Assembly (NCBI GenBank): GCA_022560025.1
Contig: JAFISE010000394.1
Span: 1-10,505, forward strand
Length of the DNA: 10,505 bases
Direction: 5' to 3'
Source: Stagonosporopsis chrysanthemi
Taxonomy: Eukaryota; Ascomycota; Dothideomycetes; Pleosporales; Didymellaceae
Shown here: positions 1 through 7,832 of the stretch, piece after piece
Position numbering within the stretch: position 1 is the first letter of the stretch
Layout of the letters: every line of letters begins with the position of its first letter
Translations under genes and position numbers: made by a program
Notes under the pieces: model-generated
Seen by the model: only the letters and a program-made list of their open reading frames with translations
The model's database searches: none
Told to the model about the DNA's origin: nothing

Positions 1-30
1 CGCCGGGGGGGGGCGGGGGGGGTGGGGGGG

Positions 31-91
<61 letters not shown>
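1..91. repeat. Poly-G tract at the window edge
   Basis: The first 31 bases are almost all G with isolated C or T interruptions, and 32-91 is an uninterrupted run of 60 G. If real, this would be an extreme homopolymer with strong G-quadruplex potential. Long G runs at the end of an assembled sequence are more often an artefact (dark cycles in two-colour sequencing, or a badly resolved contig end). The sequence turns abruptly into ordinary mixed DNA at 92. I favour artefact. Confidence 0.9.
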
Positions 92-93
<2 letters not shown>

Positions 94-1338
94 GTGCAGG
101 CTATATAGAGGGCCCTATGAAGCTTAGGTGTTTGAGCTGTATCGAAATTATCCAAAGGTGCTATAGTATTTGGTAGTGTTGTGTTTAAAAAAAGTGATAA
201 CATCTTGGGCTAAGTGCAGCTTGCCACTTACGATGCCGAGCTGGACCTCTGCGCTTAACTTGAGCTGCACCTTAGAAGAAGTAGGTGAAGTGTGCGGTAC
301 AGTCAGGCAGGTGGAATCGGTGGTTGTAGGGCTATCGGTTGAACTTCGATTGAACGCAACAAACGTGCTCGCAAGAGGGCTAGCGAGGCCGGGTATCGCG
401 TTCTGTACATCATAGGAGGGAAGGCCTGATTGCATTGATGGCTTTATGGAGGTCGTAGCCGCGCTGTGAGCGGCTGGATTACGTCGGGTAAGTGTCGTCT
501 AGCGAAGAAGCATCGCCAACGCGCTCAAAGCCTCGCCTCTGTGTAGAGAGACTATTCGACAGAACTGGCAGTGTGCTGGGCATTGCGTTCTGTGGCATCA
601 TCATCATTCAGGACTAATTTTTCGCGGTTGACTTTTCGTTTTGCCATAACATCCTGTCGATTGATTATATGTGAGGTAGGGTTACGCTTGAAATGGTGAG
701 GACTTCCTCTAGTGGTGATTTGACTGGTGGCTACAACAGTTCTTAGGAACTCGCATTTTGCAGGGGAAACAAACTCGAGCCTTGAATACTGGCAACGGTC
801 TGCTTTCCACAGATTACGCAATCTTACCACTAAGGCTGGTTCTTGCATTGCGCGTGGGTGGTTGGTCGTGTGCGTTTTCTTAAAGATCCAACGACGAAGA
901 TGTGTCTTTAGTGCACTTAAGGTCAGCTGATTGCTAACCCCTAACGCTTGTAGCTAGTCTCTATTAGTCTGTCTTCAGGAACCTCGAAGAAGAGCTCTTT
1001 TGGAGGGCTGGTCTCTGGGGCTCCGCCAGCTGTTAGCAACCGTTCATGATTTGCAGGTTTCCTCCAGATCGCCGCACAATGGCTGCTTAACATAGTAGCG
1101 TCTTCTTCAGATTCTATCAGAGCCCCTGAGTCTGCAGGCAGGGTCTACAATAATCTGCACTTCGCGGGACATGTGTCGCGAATCACGTTCAGAGAATACG
1201 AGTCCGCCGCGTCTGTTGATGTGCAAGAGGCAAAACATTGGACAAGCTCGCGGAGGATTAGATCCTGCTTGCCGAGGAAGAAATTTCAATCGCTTCTGCT
1301 TCAGTGCTGGAGCGGTCGCTCGCGCATCGGAATAATGC

Positions 1339-1359
1339 TGCTTGCCGCTTGCTGCTTGC
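1339..1359. repeat. Short 7-bp tandem repeat (TGCTTGC)
   Basis: Three adjacent 7-base units read TGCTTGC, CGCTTGC, TGCTTGC. This is a minor microsatellite-like repeat in otherwise non-repetitive DNA. No gene is assigned to it. Confidence 0.7.
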
Positions 1360-1613
1360 TGTGACGTGAGTCGAAGGCACGCGCAGCGCGATATGGTCTA
1401 CTGGTACAACGGCAATGGGCAGCCAGATTATCGCATAGACTGATTAGGCGATCAATTCAGGCATTTGGTTACAGAAATGACATGGGATCAGCTAGACAGC
1501 GAGATTGACGCGTGGCGGCCGGCTTAAGCTAACCGCCGACAGCCGGTTTACCCGGCAACGGCCGTCTCATCCCACTAGAGGCTAGCGGCTGAGTCAGTTT
1601 CGCACAACGGTTG

Positions 1614-1632
1614 GAGACGAATCCCTCGTCTC
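1614..1632. repeat. Perfect 7-bp inverted repeat (small hairpin)
   Basis: GAGACGA (1614-1620) and its exact reverse complement TCGTCTC (1626-1632) flank a 5-base spacer, ATCCC. A related string, CGTCTCATCCC, lies about 50 bases upstream (1563-1573). There is no T-run or adjacent gene to make it a terminator. It may be chance or a remnant of a mobile element end. Confidence 0.55.
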
Positions 1633-1780
1633 ATTTGGCAGAGTCTATCTTCCTGAGATGCCAGGGAGTAGCACCCGAATATAGACCGGGCAGCCGGCTT
1701 TGGACATCTGTGGGTAGAGTAAGGGTTGTAGGAAAGGACGACTAGCCTTAGCTACACGGCCCTGACTAGTATACGATGCT

Positions 1781-1942
1781 TTACGAGGGGCGATGCAATT
1801 CAACCAGTACAGGCATAGCGTAATCTAGGTTATGTGGATCGAAATACGTGTTGTCCAAATCTGGCAAAGCGCTAAGCATCCGTGCTTCCCGCTGGAGCCA
1901 ATCGATGTTGATGTCTCCATGTTTAAGTAGAATACTAGTAAT
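1781..1942 (-). pseudogene. Possible coding remnant of unknown family
   Basis: On the minus strand the frame from 1942 to a TAA at 1781-1783 is open for 53 codons. Its composition looks like a folded protein, with the segments LLKHGDINIDWL, ALPDLDNTYFDPHNLD and PVLVELHRPS. It is closed upstream by an in-frame TAG at 1943-1945, a triplet that differs from CAG by one C-to-T change. I could not find a start codon or a convincing upstream exon. A 53-codon open stretch is not rare by chance, so this is a weak call: a decayed gene fragment, a terminal exon, or nothing. Confidence 0.25.
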
Positions 1943-2441
1943 CTACAGGCTGAGAATAGCTATGACCTGCATTGTGGGAACTCATAATTTGATAGCAGCT
2001 CTTCTTGTAGATTTGATGGTCCAGCAGATGATTCCTACATCTTACCGACACTCGCGATGAAAAGAACACGTAATTGGATTCTCAAATCAGTAATTTGGCC
2101 CCCTAAAACTCCAGGAAAGGCAGCCAAACGCGTATTCGTTCCCGTATGAGTCGTACTTTGGCATAATTCACGTTGATATTAATTCATGGCTTTTCAATTT
2201 GCTTTTGGGACTAGTGCGCCACAGATCATCCCCGCTTGCACGTGACATTCTAACAGAATTGAATTTTTGTAGAATCGTCAGCACGCTTCTACAGGCGAAC
2301 AAACTCATTGGTCACGCTACAGAAAAGCGCTGATTTTTTACTTCCAGCGCACCAAATCCTCTGTCCCTAAGGCCTTACTCACGAATCCAAACATAATTTC
2401 ATACGCAACGGCCTTCCAATTAGTTTCCGGCAATCCGGCCG

Positions 2442-2519
2442 ATGCAATGGCAGGCATACGATCGACCCAGGCGCTCCCACAGCTGTCATCCCCAGTACAG
2501 TCCCACGGCAAGTCGCTGA
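2442..2519 (+). promoter_or_regulatory. Overlapping upstream ORF at the desaturase start
   Basis: An ATG at 2442 lies five bases before the desaturase ATG and in another frame. It opens a 25-codon reading frame ending with TGA at 2517-2519, inside the desaturase CDS. If the mRNA begins upstream, scanning ribosomes would meet this ATG first. The desaturase ATG has the better context (G at -3, G at +4). An overlapping uORF usually lowers main-ORF translation. Whether it is used here is unknown. Confidence 0.3.
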
Positions 2520-3612
2520 TGAGACATAGTGAGGACATTCGGTGTCTCACATCCACTACACTATTTTTCGCCGTCTTTGTCGTTACTTGGCGAACCTGGA
2601 CATCGCCGTTCGAAGACGGTTTGATCTCTTTAATAGCATGGCTTTCGTTGTTCCAGCTATCCTTTATGGGCGCTGTAACAACGCATAATGCTATCCACTT
2701 GCCTGTCTTTTGGAATAAGAACTGGAACAGGTTTTACCAAGTTTGCTTGTCTCTACAATATGGTGGCGCTGTGTCGATCTTTATACCTGGCCACAACCTG
2801 TCTCACCACAAGTACCCTCAACAAGCAAGAGACGTTAGTAAGTGCTTGCTTTAGTTCTCTTTGGTCTCCTTTGCCTTGCCGGGTCAATAGTCATGTACTG
2901 TGACTAATGGCGATGGGAACTCGATCTCTACGCCTTCCACAGCGCTAATTCTCTTTCCTATTGAACAGTGCGTACTACCAAGGTTCGATATAGTTGGAAC
3001 CTCTTGAATGGTCTACTGTTCTTTTGGCACGTTGTCCTGTCGGGAAACAAGGATGACAAGCTGTACTTTGAAGCTCAAGCCCGCCTCAACCGACCTATCG
3101 TGAAGCAGCGCCAACTTGAAGAGATTGTTGTTTGGAGCTTCACAGCCGTGCTTGTTCTACTAGATTGGCGTCGATGGATCTGGTTTGCACTGCTGCCACA
3201 ATTTTACGCCAAATTCGGCATCCTCTCGATGAACTTTCTCCAACACGATGGGTGTGATATGAGCTCCAAATTCAACTTTGCACGCAACTTTACTGGCCGG
3301 ACACTCAATTACTTGTGCTTCAACAACGGATATCATACAGTTCACCATCTACACCCCGGGCTACACTGGTCGATCCTGCCGCAGAAGCATCAGGAGCTCA
3401 TTGCCCCTCACATCGCGCCCAGTCTGGAAGATTCGAATATCGTACTGTACATGTGGCGAACCTTTATTTATCCGGGTCTTCGGCTGGACTATAACGGCAA
3501 TTTGCTGCTGATTACTAAAGAGGAGAATGAGATGCCGGACGAACCGTGGTTCTATCACGAGACGGAAGTACACTCGAATACTAAGGAGTACCTTGCCCAT
3601 GGTATGAAATAG
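2447..3612 (+). CDS. Membrane-bound fatty acid desaturase, two exons
   Basis: Exons 2447-2837 and 2969-3612 encode 344 residues. The intron splits the Met-131 codon (A from exon 1, TG from exon 2), so the frame is kept. The product is a di-iron membrane desaturase/hydroxylase of the fatty acid desaturase family. It would use O2 and reducing power, normally via cytochrome b5 or ferredoxin, to introduce a double bond (or hydroxyl) into an acyl chain at the ER. Three histidine boxes are visible: HNAIH (80-84, HX3H), HNLSHH (116-121, HX3HH) and HTVHH (253-257, HX2HH), with NNGYHT before the last and a QHD motif at 222-224. Hydrophobic segments lie at about 33-50, 57-79, 98-115, 141-154 and 183-215. 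The start is chosen for its G-ATG-G context and because residues from about 26 match the usual pre-membrane segment. No fused cytochrome b5 domain is present and the protein is short for a fungal delta-9 enzyme, so it is probably a different subfamily. Substrate and regioselectivity cannot be read from the sequence. Confidence 0.92.
2838..2968 (+). other. Spliceosomal intron of the desaturase gene
   Basis: This 131-base intron has donor GTAAGT at 2838-2843, a branch-like GCTAAT at 2944-2949 with the branch A about 20 bases from the acceptor, a pyrimidine tract, and acceptor CAG at 2966-2968. Removing it joins two frames that are each closed by stops and restores a continuous desaturase. A second potential donor (GTTAGT at 2834) would break the frame. 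Confidence 0.9.
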
Positions 3613-4922
3613 TCAAGGTAGAGAAGAGGACAGGGTTCAATTGGGTCTTGTGAGCGCATATTTATTCAACTCATACAGTTAGACATAGACTATAGAAAGT
3701 AGCAAGGTATAAGGAAATGACTGAATTCTATACTTAGTACCTTATCAAAGAGCAATGCGTAGGTAAATTACAAGGATATAACAAGTCCTCTTTGTTCTTG
3801 GTCTGAACTTCCAGAGATAGATTTAATTTTGTCGCGCACAAGTACTGATGTTCTCGACAGAGTGGTTCAAGTATCTCTGTCAGCTATAATCTAATGCTAT
3901 CTTATGCAATGCAGCTCGGCTACCAAGTTCTAATGCTAGTGTGAGAGTAGCACTGTGAGTGTACCAATTGAGACGCGACTTGCTGGAGATGAACCGGCGA
4001 CAGTATAGAGCCCTCTTGGAGGGTATTGCATCGCAGCAATAGAAAGACGGATACGCATGTAATATCTAGAATACTGCACCACGAGCTCCAGACGAGCCAA
4101 GCGGCCCGAGACGGCAGTTTTGTGTCTAGCGAAATGTTGCCCCTAATCACTCGCATGCAATACAAGAACCGAAAACTAAATTTTACAATTAGGGAAACAG
4201 TCTTTCGATAGCTTAGAAACTATAGTCACTGCCTGGGCTGCTATTTGGCACCCATCGCCTAGATCGGATACAAGCCCGTCAAAGTGCATATCTACATATA
4301 GAGATGCATTGCTGTTATTTTGAACCAACTAGTTCTTCTCACCCCTCGAACACGCACTCACCCCTCATTACCAGCGTTCCCGCCTAGGCTAGAGAATTTG
4401 CTAATACTGCAGCCACGACTCAACGCTAGCCCTAACTGTTTAATTAATTAATACCCAAAGCTGTAAGCATAAAAGACAGCAGTTACACACCAAGAAGACT
4501 AGGTTTGGCTAGGCGATTACGTAGGTCGCCATCCTACTTTCTTGTCTGCTGTGCATTGATATGAACATTTGTCCGACAGCTCACTCATGGCCTTGAGCAC
4601 GAGAAGGGACTGTCGGTTGACGCAGAGGCAAAGTTATCTTACACTCTTCTCAACCGGATCTGCGTGTGTTGAGACGCGCTCAGTGCGACCATGACCTATT
4701 GCATCAGCGTCCTGGGTGTCGGCCTTGTACTCTCACCACCCACGGCAAAAGATCTACACCTATAAGATACACGGAGTCTGGAGGCAGTGCTCTTAGACGA
4801 TGCATGACTGGCAGCTTGCCTTGATTGATGCTCGGCTATGTTGAAAAGCTTTACAGGGCCGTAGGGATACTACTGTAAATGACCCACTGAACAAACACCA
4901 ACACCCTCTCCATCCTATGACA
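3613..4922. other. Intergenic stretch with no gene seen
   Basis: I see no supported coding frame, RNA gene or element in these 1.3 kb between the 3' end of the desaturase and the 3' end of the minus-strand pseudogene. The first few hundred bases are AT-rich and presumably include the desaturase 3' UTR. The longest frames, about 80 codons near 3920-4211 on opposite strands, overlap each other and have no recognisable composition. The two flanking genes converge on this stretch. Confidence 0.6.
4440..4451. repeat. (TTAA)3 palindromic microsatellite
   Basis: TTAATTAATTAA is three copies of TTAA and is its own reverse complement. It is a short AT microsatellite in gene-free DNA, with no function inferred. 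Confidence 0.7.
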
Positions 4923-5550
4923 TCACTCACCTGACGGCAAGAGTAGCCTTGCCAGCGCCGCGAAAGTTGGCTGGTCTTGCCTCAGGTTGAAAACTGCTCT
5001 CAGCTTCTCCTGCTCAGCGTCTAGCCGCGCGTATTGCTTCTCTAATCTTTCTAACTCGTCCTCCTTTACCCTGCGGTCCTCTTGTCTCTGTATGAGGTCT
5101 TCAGCGGTATCATCAAAGTCTCTCAGCTTCTCCTCCCTAGCCACCTTCACAGCAGCGACAGAAGACTTGTTAAGCGTGAATTGGAATTGTGCCGAGCCCT
5201 GCAGACCTGCTGATGCCATAGAGGTCTTCAGCGGCCTGTTTCAGCGATACTATCCTGCTGTCGACAAGCTTGGTGTTCGTGAGATCCTCACGCGCCTCAC
5301 TTCTTGCCTCACCTAGGGTCTTGCCGGGAGGTAGTTCAGCATTCATTGCCTCTTCAAGTTGAGTTACCGCTTCCTCGGCCGCCGTGAGGGCTGCGTCCGC
5401 TGCTGCCTTTTGCTCTGTAAGCACAGCACGTTGCTTTGATGTCTTAATAAGCTACTGCAACGCTGGATTCATGCCAAATTGCCGAATAAAGTCATTGTAC
5501 TTGTCCTGAACATCGCTGGTCGCTCGAGCCTCGTTCTGCGACTGCTTTTC
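4923..5550 (-). pseudogene. Broken coiled-coil tail of the adjacent minus-strand gene
   Basis: This stretch continues the reading frame of the gene ending at 5551, but the frame is interrupted. Past the TGA at 5553-5551, 32 codons rich in Gln, Asn, Asp, Glu and Arg run to a TAG at 5454-5452. The same frame then continues as an Ala/Glu/Lys-rich coiled coil (about 5451-5210, with segments such as LTAAEEAVTQLEEAM and SEAREDLTN). A one-base shift somewhere in 5170-5219 moves the coding signal into another frame, which continues as coiled coil (EEKLRDFDDTAEDLIQRQ, ELERLEKQYARLDAEQEKLR) to a TGA at 4923. The last codons include GGTGAGTG, which could instead be a donor (GTGAGT) to a further exon that I could not find. 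Both stops differ from sense codons (CGA, CAG) by a C-to-T change on the coding strand. An intron running from GTGAGA at the first stop to TTGCAG before the second does not preserve the downstream frame. I infer a single gene decayed by point mutation and an indel. The family is not recognised. Confidence 0.65.
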
Positions 5551-6388
5551 TCACCGCAGCATAGTGTTGACGCCGGGTTCAGGTTCGATTGGCTCGGCTT
5601 GTTCCAGAAACGTCACTCCTGTTTCTTCGTTGTCGATCTGTAGTTCAGACTCTTCGCCGGTAGTGTGGTTGATGTTGACCAATGCGTGGTGTAAAAGACC
5701 GATCGATGCCGCAGGGCTGGAATAGCGGAATATAGAATCGTTCACAGGCAACTCTTGTGCATCAGTAGGACGGGAAACTTTGATTTCGATGCGGAGGGCG
5801 CTGTGGTTGTCTGGGGTGGTCGCGGTCGCTATAGCACTACAAGCGGGATAGGTATTCGCAGCCGTCTCCTGGCGCTTGGCAGGATGTTAGGTTGCAGACA
5901 CAGCTTTCCCGTTCAGGAGAAAATCACGATTCGGCGTGCTCGGCAGCGGCAATCGGTTCGGTAGGCTGCGACGTATCTGACCCTTCAGCGTAGGGTCGAC
6001 CGGTGCAGCAGAAGCATACCTTTGAGATGGCGAGGGCGCCCCAGAACTCAAGGACACGGCTGATGGCACCGATGCGGCGGCTGCTGGCAATGCGTTTGAG
6101 GTCGCCAGCAACAAGGTGGTCTCGGTACTTGAGTAGGTAGTGCGGGGTGAGATACCAGGCGGAAATTGTATGGAAGCTGTCCAGATCTGCATAGGCGGCG
6201 CTGGCGCGCAGCGGTCTGAGATACTCAAGATGCGCCAGCCAGACTTTCCGGAGGGCGGCCTTTGTGTCGTCCGGATTGTCGAAATGCTGCGCAAGAGATT
6301 GCACTACCTGTTCAGGTGTGTCTGGCCCGGTCATGGCATGAGGTGAGGGCCTACCGGCGTGCGCTGGGGTGAGATTGGTGAAGGTCAT
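5551..6388 (-). CDS. Uncharacterised two-exon protein, probably the N-terminal part of a broken coiled-coil gene
   Basis: Exon 1 (6388-6020, 123 codons, ending exactly on an AAG codon) and exon 2 (5868-5551, 105 codons plus TGA) give a 228-residue product. ATG 6388 is preceded by in-frame stops, and a second Met lies at residue 19. Residues 20-123 look like a compact alpha-helical domain with repeated aromatic and Leu positions (LAQHFDN, AHLEYLRPL, TISAWYLTPHYLLKYRDHL, LEFWGALAIS). Exon 2 begins Ala/Thr-rich, then has IEIKVSRP and DSIFRYSSPAASIG, and ends in an acidic segment before CGG-TGA. Beyond the TGA the same frame reads as coiled coil, so this ORF is probably the surviving front of a protein of about 437 residues. 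It could still be expressed as the shorter form. I recognise no domain and assign no function. It is divergent from the gene at 7833, with about 1.4 kb between them. Confidence 0.6.
5869..6019 (-). other. Predicted intron of the minus-strand coiled-coil gene
   Basis: Read on the minus strand, this 151-base intron has donor GTATGC at 6019-6014, a perfect CTAAC branch site at 5890-5886 and acceptor CCAG ending at 5869, 18 bases after the branch A. It is phase 0 on both sides and removes the in-frame TAA at the branch site. All three fungal splice signals are present and phase-matched, which is the main reason for joining the two exons. Confidence 0.75.
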
Positions 6389-6578
6389 GTGCCGCTCGGC
6401 GGTGGGGGATGGGAGGCTAAGAAGCTAGCTCTAGTGAAAGAAGTGAAAGAGGAAGGCACAGTCCCAGCAACAGCGAAACGCTCACCGTTGACCATGATGC
6501 GGCCGTGTGCAGACGTGATGGACAGCTGCTTCACACGCATTGCTCGCAGAAACGGGGAGAGCGGCGGTCTCGGTGGAC

Positions 6579-6630
6579 AGGCAGACTAGTTACGTGCTGG
6601 AGGCAGTCTAGTTATGTGCTGGAGGCAGTC
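6579..6630. repeat. 22-bp tandem direct repeat, 2.4 copies
   Basis: Units at 6579-6600 and 6601-6622 are 20/22 identical, both ending TAGTTAYGTGCTGG, and a third partial unit AGGCAGTC follows at 6623-6630. This is a short minisatellite in the divergent promoter region of the minus-strand gene. No function is assigned. Confidence 0.85.
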
Positions 6631-7417
6631 TTCACCTTGTCATGGTCGCAGCCGACTTTTGCTGGGCAGGATGACACGAGAACCTGGAGATGATGAGGTT
6701 GGCCGCGTCGTGAGCTGGCGCCAGAGCTGAGTCAGCCCAGCCTCTTCTCTGCCTTGGCTCAGCATCAGGTCTATCTTGTCGTCTCCGTCGTAATCAGCCT
6801 CGCGACGCCGAAAATGCACTCGTCAGTGCCTTCTGCTGATGCTCGGATTCGCAAGCAGCGGACGCCACCGACGCGCGAAAGCTTTGTTGTTGTGGCTCTT
6901 GGCGTTTTAGCTGACGCGCCTTCCGTAGCCTCAACATTTGAGAGGACATGAGCCTATGATCAGCTCGAAGACATTAAACATGTTCCGCTACCGATCATCT
7001 TCGCAATAGATGCACAAGACAACATGATTGAGCTGTGCGACTTGCGACTTCGCGCCAGAATCCTTCCACCTGGCACCGCATTGGCAAGAGATGGGGGCTG
7101 CAGCTCGACGCTGTACCCAAGACGGTGGCTCAAGGCAGAATGCGCGGGTGCCTGACATGTCTCCACACGTGACAGGCAGAGTCTTGGCAACTCCGCTTTT
7201 TCCCCTGCTCGGCCTATCACGAATGCCCATCTCCGAGATCCCGTGCGCCCATTAACGCCCAGCCGCCCTCATTTCCCCGATCGCGCCTTCCCTCCAACAT
7301 CCTCACCCCGACCTGCGCCTGCTACTCTCGCTCTTCGCAACCCACGACGAATCGAACCCGCCGGCCAACACCTCCTTCGTCGCCTCGTCCCGCCCGTTGA
7401 CTGGCTCAGTCCACCAT

Positions 7418-7660
7418 CCTTGCGAATTTCACAAGGCTGCGACACTGCAGGCCGTACGTTGTCCTGGGCTGCAGAGCCTACGCATCGGCCGCCTGCACAT
7501 TGTAGGGTGGTTCTGTCCCAGACGCCGGTGTGGTCGAGTGCGCCGAAGCCAAGGTCGTCGCCCAAGCCTTCCTTGCGAGTTTCACAAGGCTGCGATACTG
7601 CAGGCCGTACATTGTCCTGGGCTGCAAAGCTTACGCATCGGCCGCCTGTACGTCGTAGGG
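7418..7660. repeat. 90-bp direct repeat, two copies 153 bp apart
   Basis: Copy 1 is 7418-7507 and copy 2 is 7571-7660, separated by 63 bases. They align without gaps and differ at eight positions, and all eight are transitions (C/T or A/G). Weaker similarity continues downstream in both (TGGTTCTGTC, AGTGCGC), with a roughly 10-base insertion in copy 2, so the original unit was probably longer, near 150 bp. The 153-base offset is a multiple of three, so reading frames across the copies stay aligned, which explains the long but unconvincing ORFs here. The pair lies 170-400 bases upstream of the ATG at 7833 and could be promoter or 5' UTR sequence, or an old tandem duplication. Confidence 0.9.
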
Positions 7661-7772
7661 CGCACCGGCGTGGTTCTGTCGCAGTGGCAAGCGTCCAGTG
7701 CGCATCGCTTCCTTCCGCGCGACATGAGCTGTTGCTTCACCTGGAAGCATCTCCAGGCGTGACAAGGACCTG

Positions 7773-7827
7773 GTGAGTTTGTTTGAGTTGAGCTCTTGGA
7801 ACTTTGTTAGTCTGCGCTGAACTCTAG
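7773..7827 (+). other. Possible 5' UTR intron of the 585-residue gene
   Basis: GTGAGT at 7773-7778 and CTCTAG ending at 7827 would bound a 55-base intron, a normal fungal size, ending five bases before the ATG at 7833. The branch site is weak: GCTGAAC lies too close to the acceptor. The upstream frames cannot be spliced in frame to the CDS, so the intron, if real, lies in the 5' UTR. Confidence 0.25.
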
Positions 7828-7832
7828 ACTAA

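Larger units (their letters stand above)
92..2446. other. Gene-poor stretch with no convincing gene
   Basis: No open frame here shows a recognisable domain or an intron model that I can support. The longest frames are 80-120 codons, lie on both strands and have no recognisable composition. Two minus-strand stretches look slightly protein-like: one Ser/Thr-rich, open from about 500 down to 148, and one ending at 552 with a Lys/Arg- and Asp-rich C-terminus. Neither can be extended or joined by good splice sites. The stretch may be intergenic DNA or old, decayed coding or transposon sequence. Confidence 0.6.
6389..7832. other. Intergenic region between divergent genes
   Basis: No gene is supported here. 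The region should contain the promoters of the minus-strand gene (start 6388) and the plus-strand gene (start 7833). Its right half, about 7250-7420, is markedly C/T-rich on the plus strand, a pattern seen in fungal promoters and 5' UTRs. It also holds a 22-bp tandem repeat and a duplicated 90-bp block, listed separately. Two long overlapping plus-strand frames (about 7243-7776 and 7397-7762) run through the duplicated block, but their composition is Pro/Arg/Ser-rich and low in signal, and they look like a by-product of GC-rich DNA. Confidence 0.55.

Noticed and set aside
148..500. Ser/Thr-rich minus-strand open frame
   Set aside because: It has no recognisable domain, no supported upstream exon, and a competing plus-strand frame of similar length. 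Not enough to call a gene.
552..848. 98-codon minus-strand ORF with a basic/acidic C-terminus
   Set aside because: The last 30 residues look protein-like, but there are no splice signals linking it to neighbours and no recognisable family.
934..945. CTAACCCCTAAC, resembling telomeric CCCTAA repeats
   Set aside because: Barely two imperfect units, with no continuation. It is not a telomere, even though the G-rich start of the window invites the idea.
1107..1403. Roughly 98-codon open minus-strand frame
   Set aside because: Arg/Cys-rich composition, overlapped by an equally long plus-strand frame, no motif.
2338..2556. 72-codon minus-strand ORF over the desaturase start
   Set aside because: Antisense shadow of exon 1 of a well-supported gene.
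4987..5316. 109-codon plus-strand Ser/Leu-rich ORF
   Set aside because: It is the antisense shadow of the minus-strand coiled coil, whose Glu/Lys/Ala codons read as Ser/Leu/Phe on the other strand.
5452..5553. Reading the two in-frame stops as one intron (GTGAGA donor, TTGCAG acceptor)
   Set aside because: The join shifts the frame out of the coiled coil, and the sequence between the stops itself reads as Gln/Asp/Arg-rich coding sequence in the same frame.
5575..5600. GGTTCGATT resembling a tRNA T-loop
   Set aside because: No matching acceptor stem, anticodon arm or D-arm can be built around it. It lies within the coding sequence of exon 2.
5887..6294. 135-codon minus-strand ORF overlapping exon 1 of the coiled-coil gene
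   Set aside because: Its frame runs through the predicted intron and ends at the branch-site TAA. The competing frame has better composition and a clean donor.
6960..7255. Three overlapping ORFs on both strands
   Set aside because: They overlap one another in three frames with no domain-like composition. None is favoured.
7243..7776. A 177-codon plus-strand ORF upstream of the 585-residue gene
   Set aside because: It is Pro/Arg/Ser-rich GC-type sequence, owes its length to the in-phase 153-bp duplication, and another overlapping frame is equally open. Splicing it to the CDS at 7833 via GTGAGT at 7773 gives an immediate stop.
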